A stretch of DNA of 64,000 nt from assembly GCA_037440925.1 (NCBI GenBank), contig JBBITF010000015.1, positions 1-64,000 of the forward strand, given 5' to 3'. Each line of letters opens with the position of its first letter. The first letter of the stretch is position 1. Shown here one piece after another: positions 6,718 to 15,353 of this stretch. A model generated the notes under the pieces. The model was given only the letters and a program-made list of their open reading frames with translations, was not told the origin of the DNA and did not search any database. The stretch is from JAABUE01 sp037440925 (GTDB taxonomy: Bacteria > Chloroflexota > Anaerolineae > Anaerolineales > Villigracilaceae). A program made the translations under genes and the position numbers.

Positions 6718-8331
6718 ATGCGTAAAATCAAGTCAAAAACCAGACCCCCCATCAAACCTCGCTCTCCACGTTTCCCGGCTGCAAAAGATACCATTGCAAA
6801 GCCATCGCAGGGCACTTTACCGATTGAAGAGGACTTGGAAGGTCAAAGTGAACTGCAAGTGGAAGAGGTGGAAGACATGATGGAACCAGACGAAGACAGC
6901 CTGGCGTTAATAGACGAATTGGAAGAAAATGAGGATGCCCTGCCGCTACGGACGCCAGAGGTAGCCGCTGAATTGTCCGAGGACCCCGTGCGGTTATATC
7001 TGCGTGAAATTGGGCAGGTCAAACTGCTCGATTCAGACAACGAGTTTCGCCTATCTACGATTATCGAGGCGCATCGCATGGCGGAAATCTTTTTGCGACG
7101 TTCACGCAAAACAGGCCGCCAAGCCGCCAGCGACGCTTACCACGCCATCCTGAGCGAATTGATCACCTCCTGGGAGCGATTGGAAGAGGACGCCCACCGC
7201 ATCGAGAAGGAAGCGCCCGACCTGACACTGCTTTTGGCCGAGGCTCAAGCGTTGCACTCTGGCTGGGAAACGGACTCGCCCTCTTACCTGCGCGCTTACT
7301 TAGATAACGGCTTATGGGGACAAGACCCGGCTTGGGACAGTATGGTGCGCAAGGCTTTCAGTGTCTTTTTGTGTCTATATTTTCTGCCCAGCGAGTGCGC
7401 GAATTGGTTGATGAGACACTTAGAGCAACGTCACAGTCTGCCTACGGAGCGCACTTTGCAGCGTCACTTACCGCCGGCTTCGGAACTGGAAAACGAACTG
7501 GCCTCCATCCAAGCGAGAGCGGACGGCGCCAAGCATGCTCTCATCCGCGCTAACCTGCGGCTGGTGGTCAGCGTAGCCAAACGCTATCTCGGCCGCGGCA
7601 TTTCTTTCCTCGATCTGATTCAGGAAGGCAATATGGGGCTGTTAAGGGCGGTCAACAAATTTGACCCCAGGCGCGGCTTCAAGTTCAGCACGTATGCGAC
7701 GTGGTGGATTCGGCAATCCATCAACCGCTCGATTGCCGAGCAAGCGCGCACGATCCGTATCCCGGTGCATTTGTTCGAGTCGATTACACGGATTTTACGC
7801 GCCCAGCGTCAGTTGACACAAGAACTGGGACGCGACCCGACCAACGAAGAGATTGCGCTAGAGGTGGGTTATCTGCCTGCAACGGATGTGCAAGCCATTC
7901 TGCGCGCCCAGGCCGATGCCAAGCCGCTCGACCCGGCCGTACAACGCCGCTGGGAATATGCCACGCAAAAAGTGGACCGTGTGCTGCGTTCGACAGAGGA
8001 GCCGGTATCGCTGGAAGGCCCCGTGGGAGACGAGGAATCCAGCCAGTTGGGCGATTTCATCGAAGATGAAGACGCTCTCGAGCCGCTAGACGCCGCCTCG
8101 CGCGAAATGCTGCGCGAGCAGGTGCAACGCGCACTGACGGCGCTTTCTGAGCGCGAGCGTCAGGTGTTGGAGCTTCGTTTTGGCTTGTTGGATGGCAAAG
8201 ACCACACTCTGGAAGAAGTAAGCCGTTATTTCAACGTCACACGCGAGCGTATTCGTCAAATTGAGGCCAAAGCGCTGCGCAAGTTGCGGCATCCCACCCG
8301 CAGCCGGCATTTGCGCGATTATCTGGTCTAA
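6718..8331 (+). CDS. rpoD: Primary sigma factor RpoD/SigA
   Basis: This is the housekeeping sigma-70 factor. An acidic N-terminus (about residues 40-75) precedes region 1.2 (EDPVRLYLREIGQVKLL, from about 89). A non-conserved insert follows at about 110-260. Region 2 starts near 274 (LRLVVSVAKRYLGRG, FSTYATWWIRQSINRSI), and the DNA-binding region 4.2 with VTRERIRQIEAKALRKL lies at the C-terminus. The start at 6718 directly follows the dnaG stop, although the upstream GAATGAGTTAAG is only a weak ribosome binding site. The stop overlaps that of the convergent gene at 8328. Confidence 0.96.
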   Translation: MRKIKSKTRPPIKPRSPRFPAAKDTIAKPSQGTLPIEEDLEGQSELQVEEVEDMMEPDEDSLALIDELEENEDALPLRTPEVAAELSEDPVRLYLREIGQVKLLDSDNEFRLSTIIEAHRMAEIFLRRSRKTGRQAASDAYHAILSELITSWERLEEDAHRIEKEAPDLTLLLAEAQALHSGWETDSPSYLRAYLDNGLWGQDPAWDSMVRKAFSVFLCLYFLPSECANWLMRHLEQRHSLPTERTLQRHLPPASELENELASIQARADGAKHALIRANLRLVVSVAKRYLGRGISFLDLIQEGNMGLLRAVNKFDPRRGFKFSTYATWWIRQSINRSIAEQARTIRIPVHLFESITRILRAQRQLTQELGRDPTNEEIALEVGYLPATDVQAILRAQADAKPLDPAVQRRWEYATQKVDRVLRSTEEPVSLEGPVGDEESSQLGDFIEDEDALEPLDAASREMLREQVQRALTALSERERQVLELRFGLLDGKDHTLEEVSRYFNVTRERIRQIEAKALRKLRHPTRSRHLRDYLV

Positions 8332-9200
8332 TCCCTCATTTTAGGGGCGATCAATCCCGCGATTTTCCCATCACGGATGAGATAATAGTTGACCAATAAC
8401 GCAAGCCCAGCTACCAGGTAGCCAGCCGGGTAGGCCAAATTGGTGATTACATTGAAGAGGGTTTGCATTACAGGACTCAACCAAGAATAACCGCCCAACC
8501 AGTAGAAACTGTTGATGCTATCTGCAAGGGCGAATAGAATCAATCCCCACCAGGGCCGGCTCCAATGTCCGCGCCCAAAGAGCAAAGATAGGCGCAAGGC
8601 TCCAACGCCTTCGGCCAGATCGAAGACCGGATACAGAATAGTGATGAATAAAATGATCCAGGGATACCCTTCGGCCAAGCCGGCAGAGGCCGCCAGATTA
8701 GTCAACAGGGCCGTCAGAAGCAGCGCCAGGAGGATCAACCCTGCATAATAGCGGGTGCCGCGTTTGTCCCTTTGACCATAAATCAAGCGATATTGATAGT
8801 ATAAAGACAATCCCAGCCACATATATCCCAAGATCCAAAACAGGTCTATCAAGGTCAGAGAAGGATACCCTGTGTCCCAATAAATGGCATCGTACACCAA
8901 GCCGCTGATTTCACCGGCCAGCCAGCACCACAAACCTATGGTAAACGCCCACCAAATGCGCCAGGGGGCCTCTTTGAACTTGAATAATCTGGCCACGCTG
9001 GTTCCGGCCAAAGCGGCCCCCATGGAGGCCACAATAATCAAGATATCGGCAGCCTTGTCATTCCAATAGGCATCAGGAATAGGAACAGCAAAATAAACCC
9101 ACGCCAGGGCCATGAGCAAGAGCAAAGAACCCGCTGTGCTGATTTGCAAAATGCGCAAGGGAGTTGCCTGAAAAAAGGGGGGGCGGCGGCTATCGGTCAT
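8328..9200 (-). CDS. Polytopic membrane protein of unknown function
   Basis: The protein has about 290 residues and is almost entirely hydrophobic, with eight or nine probable membrane helices and short loops. I recognise no catalytic or transport motif. The ATG at 9200 is 9 bp after the stop of the gene at 9209; a TTG at 9212 overlapping that stop is an alternative. The two genes are clearly co-transcribed, but the partner is also unknown. The 3' end overlaps the rpoD stop tail-to-tail (CTAA). Confidence 0.75.
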   Translation of the reverse strand: MTDSRRPPFFQATPLRILQISTAGSLLLLMALAWVYFAVPIPDAYWNDKAADILIIVASMGAALAGTSVARLFKFKEAPWRIWWAFTIGLWCWLAGEISGLVYDAIYWDTGYPSLTLIDLFWILGYMWLGLSLYYQYRLIYGQRDKRGTRYYAGLILLALLLTALLTNLAASAGLAEGYPWIILFITILYPVFDLAEGVGALRLSLLFGRGHWSRPWWGLILFALADSINSFYWLGGYSWLSPVMQTLFNVITNLAYPAGYLVAGLALLVNYYLIRDGKIAGLIAPKMRD

Positions 9201-9208
9201 AGTACAGG

Positions 9209-10138
9209 TCAATCGGTGAAAGCGGCTGGAATCAGCCTTTGGGCTTGTAAGGCGGCAATCTCTTCTGGCAAGTTCGTTTCAAAGGCTTCGCTAAACAGGC
9301 GTTGAGCCATCTGGTCGCCAATCATGAAACTCATTTGCGCGCCTATGCCCATGAACAAGGCACGGTAGGCATGGGCCGCCAATTGCAGTCGAGGGAAAAA
9401 GTGAGCATCATACAGCGCATCGTCCTCCAATTCCAGGCGCCAATTCCATGGTTGGAGAGAACGATTGATTTCACGATCTAAGATGAGCAGCAAATTCCTA
9501 CCCACCAGTTCCTGATAACGATGTAAGACTTTGTGACACCAGCGAACAGTCCCCTGCCGCAAGATGAAATACTGATAGGCTGGCGAAGTGTCTTGCCATT
9601 CATACAGGATCACTTCCCAATGTGGCTCATCAATCTGCTCAATGGCAGGCAATCCGGCGACAAAGCCTTGAGGGGTATAAAGGGCTGCATCTACCGCAAG
9701 AATCTCGCCCCGCCAGAAGAAAACAAAAGCCTGGTAGGGGTGGGCCAAAATTTCGGCTAAGCCGCTCCAACGGCTGACCTGCCAGGCGGCTCGTTTCTCT
9801 TGCCAATCTTTGCCTCCTGACAAAGAGAGCCTGCGCTTAGGGCTGGATTCGAGCGCCAGCCACACTAATCGCCCCGCCGGGTCTGGCAACTCAACGACGT
9901 GCTGCTGCTCTGCGGGCATCCCAATAACATCGGAAGGGGAAACGGGAGTGGATGTCGTGGCAGACAGATGATAAGCGCCGATGGGCATTCCCCCCGCTAA
10001 CAACAAGACAAAATGCTCTCCTTGTGCGGTTCGTTTCTCGACCAAGCCGGTAGTATTGCGCCCCTGAAACTCCAGTTCCGGGGGAATGGGCAAGTCAGGT
10101 GCTAGGGAGCTTTCAGCGCGGGTAAAAAAATGCCACAT
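9209..10138 (-). CDS. Soluble protein of unknown function
   Basis: The 309-residue protein has no signal peptide and no membrane segment. It is rich in Trp and aromatic residues. I recognise no domain. A charged middle part (EVILYEWQDTSPAYQYF) and a helical C-terminus (from about 235) are all that can be described. It starts 11 bp after the acyl-CoA dehydrogenase stop and is followed by the membrane protein at 8328-9200, so the three form one transcription unit. A membrane-associated regulator with its partner is possible but not shown. Confidence 0.7.
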   Translation of the reverse strand: MWHFFTRAESSLAPDLPIPPELEFQGRNTTGLVEKRTAQGEHFVLLLAGGMPIGAYHLSATTSTPVSPSDVIGMPAEQQHVVELPDPAGRLVWLALESSPKRRLSLSGGKDWQEKRAAWQVSRWSGLAEILAHPYQAFVFFWRGEILAVDAALYTPQGFVAGLPAIEQIDEPHWEVILYEWQDTSPAYQYFILRQGTVRWCHKVLHRYQELVGRNLLLILDREINRSLQPWNWRLELEDDALYDAHFFPRLQLAAHAYRALFMGIGAQMSFMIGDQMAQRLFSEAFETNLPEEIAALQAQRLIPAAFTD

Positions 10139-10149
10139 CGAAATATCTT

Positions 10150-11415
10150 TCAGGCTGTTTCTTCCTCGACATTATATACCTTTTCTGCCAAAAAATCGGC
10201 TCCCAGGGCATCCGATTCCACGTTGCGACCATGCGGCTTTTCATTCAGAAATTCTCGATAGAACTCATGTTGGATGACCAAGTTCATGATTTCGTTCGTG
10301 CCGGTCCAAATGGTAATGAGGCGCACGTCGCGCAACAGACGTTCCAACGGATAGATATCGGTGTAGCCGATCCCGCCCAGAATTTGCATGGCATGATTGA
10401 CGGTCGTCCACGCGGCTTCGGTGGAGAATTTCTTGGCCTCTGAGACCAAGCGGCGCACTTTGCTGGCAGAGGCGCCGCTTTCGATTGTCACGCCTACGGC
10501 ATGATTCAAGGCGCGGGCTGCATCCAGCAAGGTCAGGCTCTCGGCAATTTTGAAACTGACGCCTTCAAAGCGGCGGATGGGTTCGCCGAAGGCATGACGT
10601 TTGTCCGCATAGCGGGCGGCGATTTCGATGGCGGCGCGTCCCATGCCGACCGCCCCGCCCGCAGAGGTCATTCGTTCTGGGATCATCATTTGGTGGAAGA
10701 CCTCCGTTCCGCGCCCGATTCCCGACTCGCCTCCCAAGACATTTCGGATGGGAACCTTTGCCTCGCGGAAGACCAGCCGTCCCGTCCCGCCCCCGCGCGT
10801 GCCCATCAGACCGTAGACATGCTGCACTTCAACGCCCGGTCCGCGCTCGACCAAGAAAGCCGTCATGGCGCGTTTGGGGTCTTCGATGCCTTCCACTTTG
10901 CCGTACACCAGGATAAGGTCCGCGCCCTCTGCGCCAACCACAAAGCGTTTCTGGCCGGTCAGGTAAAAAGTGTCGCCTTCGCGGCGGGCGCGTGTAGTAG
11001 CGGCAAAGAAGTCGGAGCCGCCGCGCGGTTCGGTCAACGCTTCGGCTACGCCGAATTCGCCGCGCAGCATCGGCGTAAGAAAACGTTCCTTCTGCTCATC
11101 CGTTCCAAAGAAATGAATGGCTTCGCCGACAATGGATACCAGCGAGTACAGGCAAGCCAGCGAAGTGCCAAGCACGCCCACTTCTTCGAGGGCAACCAGT
11201 TCCGAAGTCCATGAAAGACCGCCCCCGCCCCAGCGCGGGTCGAAACGCAAGCCAAGCAGTCCGCGCCTACCCGCTTCGCGCAAATAATCTTTTGGGTAGG
11301 CAATCTTGTTAGCGTCCATATCCAGCAATAATTGACGCGGGACGCTGGCAACGAACTCTTGCATCTTTGTACGCACAGATGCAGCCGTTTCATCGAGCAT
11401 GGCCTGGGTTGACAT
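10150..11415 (-). CDS. Acyl-CoA dehydrogenase
   Basis: This FAD enzyme oxidises acyl-CoA to 2-enoyl-CoA. The family layout is visible: an N-terminal helical part, the flavin-binding LTEPRGGSDFFA region (about 150), RYADKRHAFGEPIRRFEGVSF, ILGGIGYTDIYPLERLLRDVR and the terminal IWTGTNEI, where the Glu is the usual catalytic base position. The ATG at 11415 has GGGAG upstream; the frame stays open to 11460 but that part lacks a binding site. The substrate cannot be told from the sequence; no electron-transfer flavoprotein genes are adjacent. At 421 residues it is slightly longer than short-chain family members. Confidence 0.9.
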   Translation of the reverse strand: MSTQAMLDETAASVRTKMQEFVASVPRQLLLDMDANKIAYPKDYLREAGRRGLLGLRFDPRWGGGGLSWTSELVALEEVGVLGTSLACLYSLVSIVGEAIHFFGTDEQKERFLTPMLRGEFGVAEALTEPRGGSDFFAATTRARREGDTFYLTGQKRFVVGAEGADLILVYGKVEGIEDPKRAMTAFLVERGPGVEVQHVYGLMGTRGGGTGRLVFREAKVPIRNVLGGESGIGRGTEVFHQMMIPERMTSAGGAVGMGRAAIEIAARYADKRHAFGEPIRRFEGVSFKIAESLTLLDAARALNHAVGVTIESGASASKVRRLVSEAKKFSTEAAWTTVNHAMQILGGIGYTDIYPLERLLRDVRLITIWTGTNEIMNLVIQHEFYREFLNEKPHGRNVESDALGADFLAEKVYNVEEETA

Positions 11416-11553
11416 GGAGGACTCCCTTTCGAGATGGATTCTATCTTCCAGTTTAACCATTTTGAGCGCTTTTTCAAGAGATTTTCACATCGAACGAGCG
11501 GCAAATTTTGGATTATGATTGAACTATCTGTTCACACTACCATTGGAGGCCCT

Positions 11554-12429
11554 ATGAGAGACCTGACCCAAGAAATTCTTGAACTAATTCGCCGTACTTC
11601 TACCAGCCTGCCAGCCGACGTGGAAGAACGGCTGAAAGCGGCAGTGGAAAAAGAGGAGCCCGGTTCGGCAGCGCGCGGCGCGCTAGAAACCATTTTGAAG
11701 AACATCGAACTGTCCCGCGCTCAATCCACGCCCATTTGCCAGGATACGGGTACGCCCATTTTCTACGTCCATTATCCAGAAGGCTGGTCTACGCGAAAAC
11801 TCAAGGCGCAGATCCGCGCTGCGATGGCGGAGGCAACTCAAAGGTCCTATATGCGACCGAATGCGGTAGACGCCATCTACGATAAGAATTCCGGCAACAA
11901 TCTAGGCGGCGACGATTTCCCCTCCATCCATTTTGAAGAGGTAGACGCCGATCAACCGCTGGTCATTGAACTGATGCTCAAAGGCGGCGGTTGCGAGAAC
12001 GTCGGCCGGCAGTATTCGCTGCCCAACAGCGAACTCAGCGCCGGGCGCGACTTGAAGGGCGTGCGCAAAGTGGTATTGGACGCCGTTCAAAAAGCGCAAG
12101 GGCAGGGTTGCGCGCCAGGGATTCTGGGGGTAGCCATTGGCGGCGACCGGGGTTCGTCCTACATTAAGTCGAAAGAAGTGTTGTATGAAAAGATTGGCGT
12201 GCGAAACCCCGATCCCAAGTTGGCCGCGCTCGAAGAGCAGTTGACCGAGGAAGCCAATCAGATGGGTATCGGCCCTATGGGCTTCGGCGGCAAAACAACG
12301 GTAATTGATACCAAGATTACCGGACTGCACCGCTTACCGGCTTCGTATTTCGTATCGGTATCGTATATGTGCTGGGCCTATCGCCGCCGCAAGATGGTCG
12401 TTGACGGCGAGACTGTGATCTACGATTAG
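11554..12429 (+). CDS. Class I fumarate hydratase, alpha subunit
   Basis: This is the [4Fe-4S]-containing half of an oxygen-sensitive fumarase that interconverts fumarate and malate. Cluster cysteines are in ICQDTGTP, GGGCENVGRQY and GQGCAPGILG. The ATG at 11554 has TTGGAGG upstream; an earlier open stretch to 11434 overlaps the divergent dehydrogenase promoter region and is not used. The 291-residue length is normal for a two-subunit fumarase or L(+)-tartrate dehydratase alpha chain, and the malate/fumarate assignment over tartrate is the likelier one. The beta subunit follows after a repeat array. Confidence 0.92.
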   Translation: MRDLTQEILELIRRTSTSLPADVEERLKAAVEKEEPGSAARGALETILKNIELSRAQSTPICQDTGTPIFYVHYPEGWSTRKLKAQIRAAMAEATQRSYMRPNAVDAIYDKNSGNNLGGDDFPSIHFEEVDADQPLVIELMLKGGGCENVGRQYSLPNSELSAGRDLKGVRKVVLDAVQKAQGQGCAPGILGVAIGGDRGSSYIKSKEVLYEKIGVRNPDPKLAALEEQLTEEANQMGIGPMGFGGKTTVIDTKITGLHRLPASYFVSVSYMCWAYRRRKMVVDGETVIYD

Positions 12430-12468
12430 GAACTTGCGTTCCGTGTTTCACGTTTTAGAGATACGTCA

Positions 12469-12580
12469 CGTAAAACGTAAGACGTAAAACGTAAGGCGTA
12501 AGGCGTAAAACGTAAGGCGTAAAACGTAAGGCGTAAGGCGTAAAACGTAAGGCGTAAAACGTAAGACGTAATGCGTAAGT
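12469..12580. repeat. Sixteen tandem heptanucleotides in the fumarase intercistron
   Basis: The unit is CGTAARR (AA, GG or GA variants, last two units ATG/AGT ended), 16 copies with no interruption over 112 bp. It lies between the alpha stop (12429) and the beta ribosome binding site (CAGGAG, 12581-12586). An inverted word (CACGTTTTA, 12450-12458) precedes it and could pair with the array in RNA. Confidence 0.9.
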
Positions 12581-12592
12581 CAGGAGAATTCG

Positions 12593-13216
12593 ATGAGAGA
12601 GATAACCATTCCTATCAGCGATGAGGTCGTTCGCAGTTTGAACGTTGGCGAACCGGTTCTGCTTTCGGGCGTGATGATGACCGGGCGCGACGCAGTTCAT
12701 AAATGGATGATTGACACCTTCATCAGGAAGACGCGCGAGCCACAAGGAGATGACCTGCAAGTGTACGAAGCCATCAAGCCGCTTCTGGATGGCGGCGTAA
12801 TCTACCACTGCGGGCCGGTCGTTTCCGGCTTGGACACGAAGGAGTACAAATTCGTAGCCGCCGGCCCAACCACCTCCATCCGCGAGGAGCCATATCAGGC
12901 CGAGGTGATGAAACATTTCAACGCTAAGGGCGTTATCGGCAAAGGCGGTATGGGACCAAAAACGCTGGCCGGCTGCCAGGAAGTGCCGTTTGTGTACTTC
13001 CACGCCATTGGCGGCGCCGCCTCATACATCGCCCAATCGGTAAAAAAGGTGCTGGGTGTATACAAATATGAGTTTGGCGTGCCAGAAGCCATGTGGGTTA
13101 TTGAGGTCAAGGATTTCCCGGTAGTGGTGACGATGGACGCGCATGGTCAAAGCCAACATGCGGTCATTGATCAAAAATCGAAAAAGGTGTTGGACGAATT
13201 ACTGGCAAAGGCGTGA
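12593..13216 (+). CDS. Class I fumarate hydratase, beta subunit
   Basis: This is the C-terminal (beta) half of the two-subunit fumarase. Conserved stretches are GEPVLLSGVMMTGRDAVHK, IYHCGPVV, VIGKGGMG and the Ala/Gly run around FHAIGGAAS. It has 207 residues, normal for the subunit. AGGAG precedes the start by six bases. A rho-independent terminator at 13227-13262 closes the pair. Confidence 0.93.
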   Translation: MREITIPISDEVVRSLNVGEPVLLSGVMMTGRDAVHKWMIDTFIRKTREPQGDDLQVYEAIKPLLDGGVIYHCGPVVSGLDTKEYKFVAAGPTTSIREEPYQAEVMKHFNAKGVIGKGGMGPKTLAGCQEVPFVYFHAIGGAASYIAQSVKKVLGVYKYEFGVPEAMWVIEVKDFPVVVTMDAHGQSQHAVIDQKSKKVLDELLAKA

Positions 13217-13226
13217 AAGATGAGCC

Positions 13227-13262
13227 AATCCCTCGAACAATCTTCGAGGGATTTTTTTCTTT
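13227..13262 (+). terminator. Rho-independent terminator after the fumarase genes
   Basis: Stem AATCCCTCGA / TCGAGGGATT (13227-13236, 13244-13253) with a 7-base loop is followed by a T-rich run. Confidence 0.9.
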
Positions 13263-13300
13263 ATAGAATTGCTCTTGAAAAACGATCACAACCGCGAAGA

Positions 13301-13414
13301 TGTTTGGAGTCCGAAGTCTCCAGACTTCGGCATACCGATAACTGGAGTTGTCGGACTCCAAAATTGGTTGCGGCACAGCCGCGCTATGGAAAGAGGAGAG
13401 TCCTTATCTAATAA
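13301..13414. repeat. Nested palindromic repeat, family E (E1)
   Basis: TTTGGAGTCCG (13303) pairs with CGGACTCCAAA (13352), and inside it CCGAAGTCT (13311) pairs with AGACTTCGG (13322). A 19-bp word at 13368-13386 recurs inverted at 60509-60527. The end AGTCCTTATCTAA is shared with the repeat at 23980-24072. It lies between the terminator and the uspA gene. Confidence 0.7.
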
Positions 13415-13493
13415 TTGCACTTAGGGCTGGAAATCGAGGCTTGCTTGTGCTAAAGTAATAATGAGCAAACAATCCCTGGAAAGGAGGTGAAAG

Positions 13494-14381
13494 ATGGTTG
13501 CTCGTATCCGTAAACGCTGGAAAATCTTACTGGCCGACGATGGCTCAGAACATGCGCAGGCGGCTGTAAAAATGCTGCAAGCGCTTCCCTTGCCGCCCAA
13601 AAGCCGCGTGCGCGTCTTGCGCGTTTTTCCGCCTGGCCAAACCTTTGCAGTGGGGCAAATGGAAAGAAGCCTCGAAAGGACAAAAAGCCAACTCCTTGAA
13701 AGCGAGATTGCCGCCGCGACCGACCTGCAGTTGGGATATCCGGCTCAAAAAATCGTCGAGACGGTCCAAGAAACGCAACCCGACCTGGTCGTCTTGGGCG
13801 CCAAGGGCTTGCGCGCCACGCTGGGCATCCTGCTGGGTGGGGTAGCGCAGCAAGTTGTGGAATATGCCTCCTGCCCGGTATTGGTCGTCCGCGCACCCTT
13901 CAAAGGCCTAAACCGCATTCTGCTGGTGACTGACGGCTCGCTCTACAGTCAGCGCGCCGCGCGCTTCTTAGGGAAATTTCCCTTACCTCAGGGGGTGGAG
14001 GTACAGGTGATGAACGTCCTTCCGCCTCCGATGCAACCGCTCATCATAGAACCTTACTTTGGCGGACGAGAAACCTTTGCGCCACTGCGCACGCCGGAAG
14101 AAGAGACTGCGCTGCGCCAAAAGCAGGAAAGCGAGGGCCAGGCGCTTCTCGAGCGGACCCGCAGCCTGCTCCTGAACAACGGGCTTGCCTCTACCCCCGT
14201 GCTGAAACGCGGAGACGCCGCCACCGAAATCATCGAATATGTTGCCCACAATAACATTGACCTGATTGTGGCGGGTTCGCGAGGCTTGAGCCGCTTCCAG
14301 GGCTGGTTGATGGGCAGCGTCTCGCGCAAATTGGTGCATTACTCCAATTGTTCGGTATTAGTGGTCAAACAGCCGGCTTGA
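13494..14381 (+). CDS. Tandem universal stress protein (UspA family)
   Basis: The 295-residue protein has two Usp domains (about 1-140 and 145-295), each an alpha/beta nucleotide-binding fold. The second carries the full ATP-binding signature G-2x-G-9x-G-S (GSRGLSRFQGWLMGS). The first has GAKGLRATLGILLGG, where the final Ser/Thr is Gly, so ATP binding there is less certain. GGAGGTGA precedes the ATG at ideal spacing. It is a single gene between a repeat and a hairpin. The role, likely stress or redox adaptation, cannot be specified further. Confidence 0.92.
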   Translation: MVARIRKRWKILLADDGSEHAQAAVKMLQALPLPPKSRVRVLRVFPPGQTFAVGQMERSLERTKSQLLESEIAAATDLQLGYPAQKIVETVQETQPDLVVLGAKGLRATLGILLGGVAQQVVEYASCPVLVVRAPFKGLNRILLVTDGSLYSQRAARFLGKFPLPQGVEVQVMNVLPPPMQPLIIEPYFGGRETFAPLRTPEEETALRQKQESEGQALLERTRSLLLNNGLASTPVLKRGDAATEIIEYVAHNNIDLIVAGSRGLSRFQGWLMGSVSRKLVHYSNCSVLVVKQPA

Positions 14382-14463
14382 GTCCAATTCAAAACCGCCT
14401 CACAAAGCGTTGCGTTAATGCCGCAATTGCAAAATCTATTGTATACTAGCACACAATGGATAA

Positions 14464-14506
14464 GCAGGATGTTTTAGACGCGCTGCGCACGCCCAAAACA
14501 TCCTGC
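14464..14506 (+). other. Strong hairpin in the leader of the gene at 14559
   Basis: Arms GCAGGATGTTTT (14464-14475) and AAAACATCCTGC (14495-14506) pair perfectly over 12 bp with a 19-base loop. A 21-codon frame (ATG 14456, TGA 14519-14521) runs through the hairpin. It may be a leader peptide with RNA structure or the decayed end of a repeat element. Confidence 0.55.
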
Positions 14507-14558
14507 GCCTCGATGGATTGATAGATACACATCGAAACTAAAGAGAAAGGAAATCCCT

Positions 14559-15245
14559 ATGCCCGCTTCATCCTCCTCTTCCCAAGGCATAGACCTGGCG
14601 CAAATCTTTGGCGCCGCAGCGCAGGCTTTGGCTGCAAACCAATCGGCGCTCAACCAGGCCGATACCCTGAACGGTGATCATGGCGACAATATGGTGCAAA
14701 CCTTTAACCTGATTACCCAAGCGCTGGCCTCTCAAAAAGGCGCTCAACCTGCCAAACAACTGGCTTATGCCAGCCAGGTACTCACTCAAAAGGCCACCAG
14801 TGGGTCATCCAAAGTCTACGCCCAGGGGCTGGCACAGGCCGCCCAACAGTTCCAGGGACAGAAAACCATCACACCCGAAAACGGTATGGCGCTGATACAA
14901 GCCCTACTTGGCGGCGGGGGCGCCAATAACACCCCGGCTGCCAGCAACGGCATGGAAGCGTTGCAATCGCTGCTCGGCAACACAGGCGGTTCTTCCTCTG
15001 GCAGCGCATTGGACTCGCTCATGGACCTGGTCAAAGGCGAACAATTGGACGGTCAGGATATTGGCAATCTAATCAACGCCGGCATGGCTTTTCTGAACGC
15101 CAAAAACCAGGGACAGGATACTGTGCAGGCAGCCATCTCGGCGCTGGTCTCCAGCGGACCGTTGGGAGGGCAACCGCATCGTAAACAGTCGGGCGAGGTC
15201 GTGGCCGGGGCCTTGTTGCAAGCCCTTTCATCCCTGGGGAAATAA
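14559..15245 (+). CDS. Dak2/DhaL-like helical protein, function unclear
   Basis: The 228-residue, Gly/Ala/Ser/Gln-rich helical protein carries LNGDHGDNMVQTF near residue 40. This recalls the metal-nucleotide loop (GDADHG-N) of the DhaL subunit of dihydroxyacetone kinases and Dak2 domains. The remainder is low in complexity (poly-Gly at about 118, GGSSSGS at about 150). No DhaK or phosphotransfer partner is adjacent. AAAGGAAA precedes the ATG, and a terminator follows at 15272. The Dak2 link rests on one motif only. Confidence 0.6.
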   Translation: MPASSSSSQGIDLAQIFGAAAQALAANQSALNQADTLNGDHGDNMVQTFNLITQALASQKGAQPAKQLAYASQVLTQKATSGSSKVYAQGLAQAAQQFQGQKTITPENGMALIQALLGGGGANNTPAASNGMEALQSLLGNTGGSSSGSALDSLMDLVKGEQLDGQDIGNLINAGMAFLNAKNQGQDTVQAAISALVSSGPLGGQPHRKQSGEVVAGALLQALSSLGK

Positions 15246-15271
15246 CAGCATTTCCGCGCACAACATTGTGT

Positions 15272-15306
15272 ATCCCAAAGGTTAGGCTAACCTCTGGGAT
15301 CTTTCT
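15272..15306 (+). terminator. Terminator after the Dak2-like gene
   Basis: ATCCCA-AAGGTTAG and its near complement ending TGGGAT (to 15300) form a long stem followed by CTTTCT. Confidence 0.75.
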
Positions 15307-15353
15307 GTGTTGAACTCATTTGAAACAAACTCTACCCAACAACAGGTCTTCCC

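Noticed and set aside
10501..11214. Plus-strand open frame of 237 codons
   Set aside because: It is antisense to the clear acyl-CoA dehydrogenase and shows no domain.
12469..12580. Possible CRISPR array
   Set aside because: The units are contiguous heptamers without spacers and there are no cas genes.
12455..13003. Minus-strand open frame with repeated LTPYVLR-type peptide
   Set aside because: The peptide repeats are a translation of the heptanucleotide array, and the rest is antisense to the fumarase beta gene.
14456..14521. Small protein gene
   Set aside because: The 21-codon frame has no ribosome binding site and coincides with a hairpin; kept only as an observation.
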